Position numbers and translations under genes: made by a program
From: Alphaproteobacteria bacterium
Lineage (GTDB): Bacteria; Pseudomonadota; Alphaproteobacteria; Rhizobiales; Xanthobacteraceae
DNA: 32,350 nucleotides
Direction: 5' to 3'
Assembly: GCA_016869215.1 (NCBI GenBank)
Contig: VGEP01000050.1
Location: forward strand, 1 to 32,350
The notes under the pieces: generated by a model
The model's input: only the letters and a program-made list of their open reading frames with translations
Database searches by the model: none
What the model was told of the DNA's origin: nothing
Shown: in pieces, positions 7,818 through 15,810 of the stretch
How the letters are laid out: each line of letters starts with the position of its first letter
How positions within the stretch are numbered: the first letter of the stretch is position 1

Positions 7818-9392
7818 GTGAACGCGGACCGTTCGATCCCATATCCATCAGGAATGGACGACGAGACCATTTCACAGGACGACGTCTTCGCCTTCCTCGC
7901 GGACTCCGCGACGCATGGAGGCAATAAAGTGCGCCGCATCGACACCCATGCGGCCTCGGTGTTCCTCGCGGGCGAGCGCGCGCTGAAGGTCAAGCGCGCG
8001 GTCAGGTTCCCGTTCCTCGACTATTCGACGCTCGACAAGCGCAAGGCCGCGTGCGAGGCCGAGCTTGAGGTCAACCGGCCGTTCGCGCCGGAGCTTTATC
8101 TGCGCGTCGTGCCGATCGTGCGCGCGGGGGAGGGCTTCGCGATCGGCGGCGAAGGCGAGCCCGTCGAATGGGCGGTCGAGATGCGCCGTTTCGACGAAGA
8201 CCGCACGCTCGACCGGCTTGCGGACCGGGGCGAGATCGACGGCGCGCTCGCCGATGCGCTGGGCCGTGCGGCCGTGGCGATGCATGGGCGCGCGCCGGTT
8301 GTCGACGCGGGACCCTGGCTCGGAGCGGTGGAGAAATTTCTCGGCCAGAACAAGGAGGCGTTCGCAGAGTATCCGGCGCAGTTTCCGAACGCCCGGGCTG
8401 AAGCGCTCGACCGCGCATCGCGCGCGGCCTTGGAGCGTCTGCGCCCGCTGCTCGCCGAACGCGGCCGACGCGGGCTCATCCGCCGCGGCCACGGCGACCT
8501 GCATCTCGGCAACATCGCGCTGATCGAAGGCAAGCCGCTGCCGTTCGACGCCATCGAGTTCGATCCTCTAATCGCGGCCGGCGACGTGCTGTACGACCTT
8601 TCGTTCCTGCTGATGGATCTGGTCGAGCGCGGTCTGCGCGGGCCGGCGAATGCCGTGTTCAACCGCTATCTGACCGAAGCGGTGAATGACGCCGATCTCG
8701 ACGGGCTTGCGGCGCTGCCGTTCTTCATGTCGCTGCGCGCCGCGATCCGAGCCAAGGTGACGGCGGCGCGCTTACACGACGCCGCGCCCGCGCAGCGTTC
8801 GCGCATCGTCGAGCAGGCCGAGGCGTACTTTCGCCTCGCGGGGCGGGTGCTCGCGCCGCCGAAGCCGCGGCTGTTCGCGGTCGGCGGCTTGTCGGGCACC
8901 GGCAAGTCGTTGCTGGCGCGCGCGCTCGCGCCGCATGTGCCGCCGGAGCCGGGCGCGGTGGTGGTGCGTTCGGATGTCGAGAGGAAGCGGATGTTCGGCA
9001 CCGGCGAAACCGAGCGGCTTCCGGCGGAAGCCTATCGTCCGGAAGTGGGGAACCGCGTGTACGCCCGCGTTACGGAACGCGCGGGCGCTGTCGCCAAGGC
9101 CGGACATTCGGCGATCGCGGACGCAGTCTATGCGCGCGCCGATGAACGAAGCGCGATTGCGGGGGCGGCGGCGGGGGCAGGGGTTGCGTTCACCGGGCTG
9201 TTTCTGGTCGCACCGCTCGATGTCCGGCTGCAACGCGTCGGCACGCGCACGGGCGACGCTTCCGATGCCGATGCCCGCGTGGCGCGCGAGCAGGAGGCCT
9301 ACGCGCTCGACGGGCTCGACTGGATTCGCGTGGATGCTTCGGGCACGCCTGAGGAGACGCTGAAGCGCGCGCTGGAGGCGATTGGCAGATGA
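7818..9392 (+). CDS. Fusion of aminoglycoside-phosphotransferase-like kinase and P-loop kinase
   Basis: A 524-residue protein. The N-terminal part (about 1-340) is an APH/choline-kinase-like fold with the catalytic-loop motif RRGHGDLHLGNIAL and the metal-binding segment IEFDPLIAAGDVLYDL. The C-terminal part (about 350-524) is a zeta-toxin/gluconate-kinase-like P-loop domain with Walker A GLSGTGKSLLA and a conserved VVVRSDVERKRMFG segment. This two-domain architecture is widespread in proteobacteria, and its substrate is unknown; it is not evidence of drug resistance. GTG 7818 has GAGG 4 nt upstream. ATG 7854 is an alternative, but its AGGA abuts the codon. The gene starts 16 bp after the binding protein stop. 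Confidence 0.85.
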   Translation: MNADRSIPYPSGMDDETISQDDVFAFLADSATHGGNKVRRIDTHAASVFLAGERALKVKRAVRFPFLDYSTLDKRKAACEAELEVNRPFAPELYLRVVPIVRAGEGFAIGGEGEPVEWAVEMRRFDEDRTLDRLADRGEIDGALADALGRAAVAMHGRAPVVDAGPWLGAVEKFLGQNKEAFAEYPAQFPNARAEALDRASRAALERLRPLLAERGRRGLIRRGHGDLHLGNIALIEGKPLPFDAIEFDPLIAAGDVLYDLSFLLMDLVERGLRGPANAVFNRYLTEAVNDADLDGLAALPFFMSLRAAIRAKVTAARLHDAAPAQRSRIVEQAEAYFRLAGRVLAPPKPRLFAVGGLSGTGKSLLARALAPHVPPEPGAVVVRSDVERKRMFGTGETERLPAEAYRPEVGNRVYARVTERAGAVAKAGHSAIADAVYARADERSAIAGAAAGAGVAFTGLFLVAPLDVRLQRVGTRTGDASDADARVAREQEAYALDGLDWIRVDASGTPEETLKRALEAIGR

Positions 9393-9428
9393 TCGTTTTG
9401 ATCTGAAGCAGCGCGGCGCGCAAAGTGT

Positions 9429-9480
9429 GCTCCCCTCCCCCGCAAGGGGGGAGGGGACATACCGAGCTTGCGGCTCGGAG
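9429..9480. repeat. Palindromic intergenic repeat / possible terminator
   Basis: TCCCCTCCCCC (9431-9441) pairs with GGGGGAGGGGA (9447-9457), and a second small hairpin CCGAG/CTCGG follows (about 9462-9478). The composition resembles the C-rich hairpins at 4851-4967. It lies between convergent genes and could stop transcription from either side, although no U tract follows. Confidence 0.6.
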
Positions 9481-9502
9481 TGCGTACACATCAGCGAAGC
9501 AG

Positions 9503-11878
9503 CTACCCCTCGATCCTCGCCAACCTTAGCCGCAGCGCATTGCCGATTACGCTGACCGACGAGAATGCCATCGCCGCGGCCGCGATGATCGGCGATAGGA
9601 GGATTCCAAAGGCCGGATAGAGCACGCCTGCGGCGATGGGAACGCCGGCGGCGTTGTAGATAAACGCAAAGAATAGATTCTGCCGAATGTTGCGCATGGT
9701 GGCGCGCGAGAGCAGCCGCGCCCGCACAATGCCGGTGAGGTCGCCCTTGATCAGCGTCACGCCCGCGCTCTCCATCGCGACATCGGTGCCGGTGCCCATG
9801 GCGATGCCGACGTCGGCCGCGGCGAGCGCCGGCGCGTCGTTGACGCCGTCGCCGGCCATGGCGACCACGCGGCCCTCGCGGCGCAGCTTCTCGACCACGG
9901 CGCTCTTCTGATCGGGCAGCACCTCGGCCTGGACCTGCTCGATGCCGAGCTTGCGCGCTACGGCGAGCGCGGTGGTGCGGTTGTCGCCCGTGAGCATGAC
10001 GATCGCGATGCCTTCCGCTTTCAGGGCGCCGAGGGCGTGCGCGGCGGAATTCTTGACCGGGTCGGCGATGGCGATGACGCCCGCGGCCTTGCCGTCGATG
10101 GCGATGTAGATCGCAGTCGCGCCGTCGGCGCGCAGGCGCTCGGCCTCGGCGTCGAGCGCATCGGTCTTGATGGAAAGCTCGGCGAGAAACCTGGCGTTGC
10201 CCAGCACGATGCGCTTGCGGTCGACCATGCCGATCGCGCCCTTTCCCGTGGGCGAGTCGAAGCCGCGCACGGGCGCAAGCTCGATGTTGCGTTCCTTCGC
10301 GGCCTCGACGATGGCATGCGCGATCGGATGCTCGCTGGAGCGCTCGACGCTCGCCGCAAAGCGCAGCACCTGCGTCTCGTCGAAGCCTTCGGCCGTGCGG
10401 ACGGCGGTCACCTTCGGCTTGCCTTCGGTGAGCGTACCGGTCTTGTCGATGACCAGCGTGTCGACCTTTTCCATCCGCTCCAGGGCTTCCGCGTTCTTGA
10501 TCAGAACGCCGGCCTGCGCGCCGCGGCCGACGCCGACCATGATCGACATCGGCGTGGCGAGCCCGAGCGCGCAGGGGCAGGCGATGATCAGCACGGTCAC
10601 GGCCGCGACCAGGCCGAAGGCGAACCGCGGCTCCGGGCCGAACATGGACCACGCCGCGAACGCCAGCAGCGCCACCGCGATCACGGCGGGCACGAACCAG
10701 CCGGACACCCGGTCGGCGAGCCGCTGGATCGGCGCGCGCGAGCGCTGCGCCTGCGCCACCATCTGCACGATCTGCGCCAGCATGGTCTCGCGGCCGACCT
10801 TCTCGGCGCGCATCACGAGGCCGCCGCTGCGGTTGACGGTGCCGGCGATGAGTTTCGCGCCGGTCTCCTTGGTGACGGGCATGGATTCGCCGGTCACCAT
10901 CGACTCGTCGACTGCCGAGCGGCCTTCGATCACTTCGCCGTCGACCGGCACCTTCTCGCCGGGGCGCACGCGCAATTTGTCGCCGGCCACGACCGCGTCG
11001 AGCGGGACCTCTTCCTCAGCGCCGTCGTCCGCAATGCGGCGCGCGGTCTTGGGCGCGAGATCGAGCAGCGCCCGGATCGCGCCCGAGGTCTGCTCGCGGG
11101 CGCGCAGCTCCAGCACCTGGCCGAGCAGCACCAAGACGGTGATGACGGCGGCGGCTTCGAAATAGACCGCGACCGAGCCGTCCGGTGCGCGGAACGCCGG
11201 CGGGAACACCTGCGGCGCAAGCACGGCGACCACGCTGTAGACCCAGGCGACGCCCGTGCCCATGGCGATCAACGTGAACATGTTGAGGTTGCGCGTCAGC
11301 AGCGACTGCCAGCCCCGCTCGAAGAACGGCCAGCCGGCCCACAGCACGACCGGTGTGGCGAGTGCGAATTGCAGCCAGTTGGACAGCGCGGCGCCGAGGA
11401 CCATGTGAAGCCCGAGGAAGTGTCCGCCCATTTCCAGCGCGACGACGGGCAGCGTCAGGACGAGGCCGATCCAGAACCGCCGGGTCATGTCGGCGAGTTC
11501 GGGATTGGGCCCGGTCTCGGCCGTGACCAGTTCCGGCTCCAATGCCATGCCGCAGATCGGGCACGAGCCCGGACCGATCTGGCGGACCTCCGGATGCATC
11601 GGGCAGGTGTAGGTCGTGCCCTCGGGGACCGGCGCTTCGGGCTGCCTGGGAGCGAGATACTTCGCAGGATCGGCGGCGAACTTGGTGCGGCAGCCGGCGG
11701 AGCAGAAATAGTAGGGATGCCCCTGATGGGTGTGGCGATGCGGCGTGGTGTGCGGATCGACCGTCATGCCGCAGACCGGGTCGAGCGCGCCGTCCTTGAT
11801 GGGCGCGCCGTGGCCGCCGTGGTGGGCATGACCATGCGCGCCGTGGTCATGGGCGGAATGATCGTGGGAGGAGGCCAT
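9503..11878 (-). CDS. copA: Copper-translocating P1B-type ATPase
   Basis: A 791-residue heavy-metal ATPase. The N-terminus has nine His in the first 23 residues. A YHS-like domain follows ([22 protein letters not shown]), then a second metal-binding domain ([22 protein letters not shown]). The core has TGESMPVT, the transmembrane CPC motif (C434-P-C436), the phosphorylated Asp in DKTGTLTEG (D478), the HP dipeptide of SEHP (H517-P518), and GDGVNDAP near G676. The CPC motif marks Cu+ or Ag+ export. The usual N-terminal HMA domain with CxxC is absent and replaced by the YHS pair. It is divergent from csoR, with an operator between them, so copper de-repression is likely. Confidence 0.95.
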   Translation of the reverse strand: MASSHDHSAHDHGAHGHAHHGGHGAPIKDGALDPVCGMTVDPHTTPHRHTHQGHPYYFCSAGCRTKFAADPAKYLAPRQPEAPVPEGTTYTCPMHPEVRQIGPGSCPICGMALEPELVTAETGPNPELADMTRRFWIGLVLTLPVVALEMGGHFLGLHMVLGAALSNWLQFALATPVVLWAGWPFFERGWQSLLTRNLNMFTLIAMGTGVAWVYSVVAVLAPQVFPPAFRAPDGSVAVYFEAAAVITVLVLLGQVLELRAREQTSGAIRALLDLAPKTARRIADDGAEEEVPLDAVVAGDKLRVRPGEKVPVDGEVIEGRSAVDESMVTGESMPVTKETGAKLIAGTVNRSGGLVMRAEKVGRETMLAQIVQMVAQAQRSRAPIQRLADRVSGWFVPAVIAVALLAFAAWSMFGPEPRFAFGLVAAVTVLIIACPCALGLATPMSIMVGVGRGAQAGVLIKNAEALERMEKVDTLVIDKTGTLTEGKPKVTAVRTAEGFDETQVLRFAASVERSSEHPIAHAIVEAAKERNIELAPVRGFDSPTGKGAIGMVDRKRIVLGNARFLAELSIKTDALDAEAERLRADGATAIYIAIDGKAAGVIAIADPVKNSAAHALGALKAEGIAIVMLTGDNRTTALAVARKLGIEQVQAEVLPDQKSAVVEKLRREGRVVAMAGDGVNDAPALAAADVGIAMGTGTDVAMESAGVTLIKGDLTGIVRARLLSRATMRNIRQNLFFAFIYNAAGVPIAAGVLYPAFGILLSPIIAAAAMAFSSVSVIGNALRLRLARIEG

Positions 11879-11901
11879 CGACGCTGCCCTTCAATTCGGT
11901 C

Positions 11902-11930
11902 TTGATACCAATACCCTGTAAGGGTATATA
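11902..11930 (+). promoter_or_regulatory. csoR promoter with embedded CsoR-type operator
   Basis: TTGATA (11902-11907) and TATATA (11925-11930) are separated by exactly 17 bp, a good sigma-70 promoter. The spacer and -10 contain the inverted repeat ATACCCT-GTA-AGGGTAT (11911-11927). A C/G-rich inverted repeat flanked by TA-rich ends is typical of CsoR operators. Repressor bound here would block csoR and, by position in the 58-bp divergent gap, probably copA. The expected transcription start falls on or next to the csoR ATG. Confidence 0.7.
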
Positions 11931-11936
11931 GCGGGC

Positions 11937-12212
11937 ATGCAAAAGGAAGCCAAGGCCTCGGTTCTGAAAAGGCTGCAGCGCATCGAAGGCCAGGTGCGCG
12001 GGCTCGCGCGCATGGTCGAGGACGACCGCTATTGCATCGACGTGGTGACGCAGGTGTCGGCGGTGCGCGCTGCGCTGCGTGGCGTCGAGGAGGAAGTGCT
12101 GCGCGACCACGTCGCCCATTGCATCGAGCACGCTATCGCCGGCGGCAACAAGGCCGAGCAGCGCCGCAAGGTCGCCGAGCTGATGGACGTGCTGGGCCGC
12201 GCCTCGCGCTGA
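11937..12212 (+). CDS. csoR: CsoR-family copper-sensing repressor
   Basis: A 91-residue all-helical protein of the CsoR/FrmR/RcnR family (LKRLQRIEGQVRGLARMVED at the start). The sensing triad is C33, H58 and C62, the Cys-His-Cys pattern of copper-binding CsoR; FrmR lacks the third Cys and RcnR has His there. Divergence from the copper ATPase supports copper as the inducer. The ATG at 11937 has no Shine-Dalgarno sequence, and the promoter predicts a start at the ATG itself, so translation may be leaderless. Stop to the next convergent gene is 100 bp and includes a terminator. Confidence 0.93.
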   Translation: MQKEAKASVLKRLQRIEGQVRGLARMVEDDRYCIDVVTQVSAVRAALRGVEEEVLRDHVAHCIEHAIAGGNKAEQRRKVAELMDVLGRASR

Positions 12213-12235
12213 CCCGGCGTTACGAGCTTCGCGCC

Positions 12236-12272
12236 AGAAATGAAATTGCCCCGGCGATTTCTCGCCGGGGCA
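12236..12272 (-). terminator. Rho-independent terminator of the FixK-type gene
   Basis: A perfect 11-bp stem (12247-12257 with 12262-12272, arms TGCCCCGGCGA/TCGCCGGGGCA) with loop TTTC. On the minus strand it is followed by ATTTCATTTC. It lies 40 bp past the fixK-type stop and may also slow plus-strand transcripts from csoR. Confidence 0.8.
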
Positions 12273-12311
12273 GGTTCCCGATGCATTGGTTGGGGGGTAG
12301 GGACCCGTGCA

Positions 12312-12992
12312 TCAGGCATTCATTCGCGCCAGCGCCGCGCGATTGCGCAGCACGACGCGGCGCGAACTCGGCAGGGCGATGGCCGCGGAATTCTCCAGGC
12401 TGGTGAGCGTGCGCGACACCGTCTCGATGGTGAGGCCGAGATAGTCGGCGATGTCCTGGCGCGACATCGGCAGGTCGAATTCGTCGCGCGCCTTGATGCG
12501 GTTGGCCATTTCCAGAAGGAAGCCCGCAACGCGCTCCTGCGCGGTCTTGATCAGCAGCAGGATATGATCCTGCATCCGCTGCAATTCGCGGCGGGTCATC
12601 GTCCACAATTGCCGGGCGACGTCGTTGTCGCGGACCGCAAGCGCCTCGACTGCGCTACGCTTGACGACGATGACCTGCACGTCGGAGATGGCCTCGGCGG
12701 AGAAGGTGTGCTCGGCTGCGGCCTCCAGGCCGAAAATGTCGCCGGGCATATAGAAGTCGCCGATCTGGCGCCGGCCGTCGTCGAGGAACTTCGAGGTGCG
12801 CACGGCGCCCTTGACCAGCTTGTAGAGATATTCGGCCGGCTCGTTCTCGCCGTAGATTTCGGCGTTGCGCTTGAACGTCATCGGCGCGCCCATCATGTCC
12901 AAGGCATCCGCCAAGCCGTGCGTCGCCGCGGGAGGCGCCGTGCGGGCGTTGCGAACCGGGGCGGGAGCGAAGTTCGTCGTGTGCGCGAGCAT
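12312..12992 (-). CDS. fixK: CRP/FNR-family regulator, FixK type
   Basis: A 226-residue regulator with a cyclic-nucleotide-binding-like beta barrel (about 30-140, with GDFYMPGDIFGLE), a long dimerisation helix, and a C-terminal HTH (LPMSRQDIADYLGLTIETVS then RTLTSLE). The recognition helix E-T-V-S-R matches FNR/FixK proteins that bind TTGAT-N4-ATCAA. It contains no cysteine, so it cannot hold the FNR iron-sulphur cluster and should respond through expression level, as FixK does under FixLJ. I chose ATG 12990-12992 because GGAGGAG lies 6 nt upstream; two earlier in-frame ATGs (13007, 12998) lack good spacing. Two matching boxes occur within 2.5 kb. AadR or NnrR roles are alternatives. Confidence 0.85.
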   Translation of the reverse strand: MLAHTTNFAPAPVRNARTAPPAATHGLADALDMMGAPMTFKRNAEIYGENEPAEYLYKLVKGAVRTSKFLDDGRRQIGDFYMPGDIFGLEAAAEHTFSAEAISDVQVIVVKRSAVEALAVRDNDVARQLWTMTRRELQRMQDHILLLIKTAQERVAGFLLEMANRIKARDEFDLPMSRQDIADYLGLTIETVSRTLTSLENSAAIALPSSRRVVLRNRAALARMNA

Positions 12993-13174
12993 GGCCATCT
13001 CCTCCATGGAACGATGATGGATTCCTATGGCGGGCGGTTCGCATGCGAAATTCAGATGATCTCCCTAAGGGATTTCTCGGAGGTGCTTTTCAGTGGATTT
13101 TCTGAAGAATTGCAGGAAATCGGGCACCGGAGGCCGCGCGATCGGCCCGGCCAAGGCCCGTTTCAGGAGGTCAC

Positions 13175-13525
13175 GTGCAAAAACGCAGCCGTTGCCGCCG
13201 TTTCGGATGGGCGCTCGCGGCCGCGCTCGCCGCCATGCCGTTGCTGCCGCAGGCCGCGGCGGCCCAGTCCTCGGCGCAGGCGCGCGGCGAGGCGCTGCTG
13301 CAACGCCACTGCGCAATGTGTCACGCCGTCGGACGCCGCGGCACAAGCCCGCACGCGATGGCGCCGCCGTTCCGCACGCTTGGCCGCAAGTACCCGATCG
13401 AGTCGCTTGAAGAAGGACTCGCCGAAGGCCTGATGACGGGCCATCCGGAGATGCCCGAATTCCGGTTTTCGCCGCGCGATGTGGGCGCGATCGTCGCTTA
13501 CCTGAACTCGGTACAGGAACCTTGA
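13175..13525 (+). CDS. Exported class I c-type cytochrome
   Basis: A 116-residue protein with a GTG start supported by AGGAGG 4 nt upstream. It has a signal peptide (hydrophobic WALAAALAAMPLLPQAAAAQ). A single haem-binding motif CAMCH (C46, C49, H50) follows, and a likely distal Met ligand lies in GHPEMPEF. The size fits a small periplasmic electron carrier or a haem subunit lost from its partner. It is flanked by the FixK-type regulator and a FixK-box-controlled stress gene, suggesting a role in low-oxygen respiration. I found no clear FixK box in its own 167-bp upstream gap. Confidence 0.9.
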   Translation: MQKRSRCRRFGWALAAALAAMPLLPQAAAAQSSAQARGEALLQRHCAMCHAVGRRGTSPHAMAPPFRTLGRKYPIESLEEGLAEGLMTGHPEMPEFRFSPRDVGAIVAYLNSVQEP

Positions 13526-13576
13526 AACGTCCGGGTTCGGCGCGTCCGCGGACGCACCGGATTTTCGCGGCTGCGC

Positions 13577-13590
13577 TTGACCTGAATCAA
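13577..13590 (+). promoter_or_regulatory. FixK/FNR box upstream of the universal stress gene
   Basis: TTGAC-CTGA-ATCAA matches the FNR/FixK consensus TTGAT-N4-ATCAA in 9 of 10 positions. Its centre is about 100 bp upstream of the stress-gene ATG. Activation at -41.5 would put the transcript start near 13625. Confidence 0.75.
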
Positions 13591-13682
13591 GCACCGGTTG
13601 AGTGCGGCGTCGGAAATTACATATGGTTCATAGCCCGTCGGCGCAGCGCGGCGGGGGCCATGACGAACAACGAGAGGCGCTC

Positions 13683-14513
13683 ATGATCAAGGACGTTCTG
13701 GTAAGTCTTCCCGTCGGCGAGGCGCCCACCGCCGTCGTCGACTATGCGGTGTCGGTTGCGACCGCGTTCGACGCGCACATCGCGGGTCTTACGTTCGCCT
13801 ATGAGCCGGTGGTGCCGGGCACCGTGTTCGACGGATTTGCGGCCGACATCATCGCGAACTTCCGCGCCGAAAGCGAAAAGCTCGGGCAGGCCGCCATCGC
13901 CAAATTCGAGGAAAAGGCGCGGCGCGCGAGCCTTTCGGCCGAGTCGCACATGCTCGAGTCCGGGCCTGCGGGCGCGAGCGAATTGTTTGCGCAGATCGCG
14001 CGGCACTTCGATCTCGCGGTGCTGCCGCAGGCCGGGCCCGAGACCGAAGGCCGGGAGGAGCTGACGATCGAGGGCGCGCTGTTCGGTTCCGGCCGGCCGA
14101 TCCTGGTCGTGCCCTACATCCAGAAGGCCGGCCTCAAGCTCGACCGTGTGATGGTGTGCTGGGACGGCAGCCGCGCCGCTGCACGCGCGATCGGCGACGC
14201 CATGCCGTTCCTGGAGCGCGCGAAAGCGATCGAGATCGTCACGGTGGCAAAGCAGCAGGAGCCGGCCGACGAATTGCCGGGCGTCGATATTTCGCGCCAC
14301 CTCGCGCGCCACAAGATCAGTGTCGACTTCAAGCGTATCGTCGCAAACGACATCGAAATTTCGAGCGCGATCCTGTCGTACGCGGCCGACGCCGGAACGG
14401 ACTTCGTCGTGATGGGCGGCTACGGCCACTCGCGGCTGCGCGAGTTCGTGCTCGGCGGCGCGACCCGCGGCATTCTGGAGTCGATGACGGTTCCGGTGCT
14501 GATGTCGCACTGA
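13683..14513 (+). CDS. Universal stress protein, two UspA domains
   Basis: A 276-residue protein starting at ATG 13683 with GAGAGG upstream; a longer frame starting at 13602 was rejected. It has two tandem Usp folds. The N-terminal one (about 1-140) lacks a clear ATP motif. The C-terminal one (about 150-276) carries the ATP-binding pattern in VMGGYGHSRLREFVLGGATR (G-x2-G, nine residues, G-S/T-like). Tandem Usp proteins in Bradyrhizobium-like bacteria are commonly oxygen-regulated. The FixK box 93 bp upstream of the start fits that. A strong hairpin follows the stop. Confidence 0.9.
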   Translation: MIKDVLVSLPVGEAPTAVVDYAVSVATAFDAHIAGLTFAYEPVVPGTVFDGFAADIIANFRAESEKLGQAAIAKFEEKARRASLSAESHMLESGPAGASELFAQIARHFDLAVLPQAGPETEGREELTIEGALFGSGRPILVVPYIQKAGLKLDRVMVCWDGSRAAARAIGDAMPFLERAKAIEIVTVAKQQEPADELPGVDISRHLARHKISVDFKRIVANDIEISSAILSYAADAGTDFVVMGGYGHSRLREFVLGGATRGILESMTVPVLMSH

Positions 14514-14546
14514 CGGCCCGTTTCGCAATCGGGTTTCGGAAAATGG

Positions 14547-14572
14547 ATCGGCCGCCCTCCGGGGCGGCCGAT
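14547..14572 (+). terminator. Hairpin terminator between convergent genes
   Basis: A perfect 11-bp stem (14547-14557 with 14562-14572, arms ATCGGCCGCCC/GGGCGGCCGAT) with loop TCCG, 33 bp after the usp stop. T-containing sequence follows in each direction (GTGCGTTT on plus, CCATTTTCC on minus), so it may serve both converging genes. Confidence 0.65.
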
Positions 14573-14611
14573 GTGCGTTTGCGTCCGTGGAGGAGGGGCT
14601 CGCGGCGCCGC

Positions 14612-15007
14612 TCAGCCCGCCGGCTGTACGGATATGACGCGGAAGGTGTGCATCTCTCCGTCGTCGTCGCGGATCGAGACGTATTCGCCGGGCACGAAAG
14701 CGTGGGCGCCGAACCGGTAGCCGGACTCGTCGTCGGTGTCCTCTTCCGGGTTGTAGTCGAACACCCAGCGCGCATGCTCGGCCCCGCCGGGCTTGTGAAC
14801 CAGGCGGCCGGTCTCGTCGTTCTCGCCCTCCCAGAACCGGCGAACGCCGCAGTGCGCGCGGTGCTGCTGCCAGAGTTGCGCGTCGATGCGTCCGTTGGCG
14901 TCCAGCGGCGCCACGAACTCGTAGCCGCGGCGGGCCGATCCGTTGGGGAATTCCCTGGAGCGCGCCAGTTCGAGCCGGATGCGCTTGAGGACGTGGGGCA
15001 ACGCCAT
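14612..15007 (-). CDS. Conserved hypothetical protein under a FixK box
   Basis: A 131-residue soluble protein with no signal peptide or membrane helix. The ATG at 15005-15007 has GGAG 6 nt upstream. The N-terminal part is basic (VLKRIRLELARSREFPNGSA). The middle contains a Trp/His/Cys-containing segment (LWQQHRAHCGVRRFWEGE), and the C-terminal part is acidic and beta-like (GEYVSIRDDDGEMHTFRVIS). I recall similar uncharacterised proteins in Bradyrhizobium-like genomes but know no function. A consensus FixK box 73 bp upstream of the start implies induction at low oxygen. A longer frame exists upstream but runs through the box and has no ribosome site. Confidence 0.85.
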   Translation of the reverse strand: MALPHVLKRIRLELARSREFPNGSARRGYEFVAPLDANGRIDAQLWQQHRAHCGVRRFWEGENDETGRLVHKPGGAEHARWVFDYNPEEDTDDESGYRFGAHAFVPGEYVSIRDDDGEMHTFRVISVQPAG

Positions 15008-15079
15008 GATGGACTCCGCCGGTTGCGTCAATCGGGTCGACGATTGGCACAACCTTCGCCGGAGCGGCGAATGCGATCC

Positions 15080-15093
15080 TTGATGTCGATCAA
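15080..15093 (-). promoter_or_regulatory. Consensus FixK/FNR box
   Basis: TTGAT-GTCG-ATCAA is a perfect palindromic match to the FixK/FNR consensus. It is centred about 80 bp upstream of the start of the 131-residue gene and lies in its 107-bp upstream gap. The other flanking gene is transcribed in the same direction and ends at 15115, so this box can only serve the downstream minus-strand gene. Confidence 0.85.
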
Positions 15094-15114
15094 GCGGCGG
15101 TAGTTCGCCGCGCG

Positions 15115-15411
15115 TCACGCCGAACGCTGGCGCAATCCGACGAGCAGCACGGCGGAAATGGCGAGGCCGACGATCAGGCCGTTGGAGAAGTCCGGCAATG
15201 TACGGATCTCCCTCTCCACCATCGCCGACATCGCGAGCAGGGCCGCGACCCCGCCCTGCAGATAGAGCAGCACGACCGCGCCCGCGGCGAGCGCCAGGGC
15301 GACGTTCCGGAACAGTGACGATGCCACGAGAGCTGCGACCAGGATGGCCGCGACCGCCGCACCCACGATGAACTCGTGGCTCTGCAGGGCCGCCAGATTG
15401 ATATTCAACAC
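15115..15411 (-). CDS. Small hydrophobic membrane protein
   Basis: A 98-residue protein with three predicted membrane helices (FIVGAAVAAILVAALVASSL; VALALAAGAVVLLYLQGGVA; GLIVGLAISAVLLVGL) and a short polar loop with MVEREIRTLPDFSNG. The proposed GTG start at 15409-15411 has GGAGG 5 nt upstream; TTG 15408 and earlier in-frame GTGs are alternatives. I recognise no family. It lies upstream of the FixK-box gene on the same strand, but the box separates them, so they are probably not one simple operon. Confidence 0.65.
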   Translation of the reverse strand: MLNINLAALQSHEFIVGAAVAAILVAALVASSLFRNVALALAAGAVVLLYLQGGVAALLAMSAMVEREIRTLPDFSNGLIVGLAISAVLLVGLRQRSA

Positions 15412-15810
15412 GTCCACCTCCACTGCACGGCGTACTTCGCCGGTCTTCGAGGTGGCCTCCCCGCCGGCGGCCAATCTGCAATGCCGCCCCCGGCCGCGCA
15501 AGCAAGGTTACCCATGAGCGATGCAAGATTTTGTAGGCCAAGGCCACAGCCACGCCAGAGCTTGTGGAAATGGCCCCTGCGGGCGGGCTTAACCTTTGGG
15601 TATGGTTAACCCACGCGCTGCCCGGACGCGCGCACTGGCGTAGATCGCGGGCCTTGGCGCGGCAAACTGCGGCTCCGGCGGTTGCTTGCCGCGCCGGGCA
15701 GCCGAGCGCGGCGGTTCGTGGACACGCGAAGCGCCATCTGGCAGATGCAGGGATGAAGGCTCCGCGCTGAATTTTGCGCGCGCACTAAGGACTGAGGGAG
15801 GATTGAGGCG
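15412..15810. other. 399-bp intergenic stretch without a supported gene
   Basis: Divergent genes flank this region. Short open frames here lack ribosome sites and recognisable sequence. GGTTAA-like repeats occur at 15589-15592 and 15606-15609, 13 bp apart, which is not CtrA-box spacing. GGGAGG near 15796 is part of the ribosome site of the hydrolase. Confidence 0.5.

Noticed and set aside
7818-9392. Aminoglycoside resistance gene
   Set aside because: Only a general APH-like fold is present, fused to a P-loop kinase in a widespread housekeeping architecture; no resistance context.
10037-11905. Long open frame antisense to copA
   Set aside because: The product is compositionally random (rich in Arg, Gly, Asp, His), with no ribosome site, and lies entirely over a clear P-type ATPase.
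11902-11915. TTGAT-ACCA-ATACC as a FixK box before copA/csoR
   Set aside because: The second half matches only 3 of 5 positions, and the bases are better explained as a -35 element and half of the CsoR-type operator.
13602-13682. N-terminal extension of the universal stress protein
   Set aside because: Extension residues (MRRRKLHMVHS and so on) are unlike a Usp fold, and the predicted transcript start from the FixK box would lie inside it; ATG 13683 has a ribosome site.
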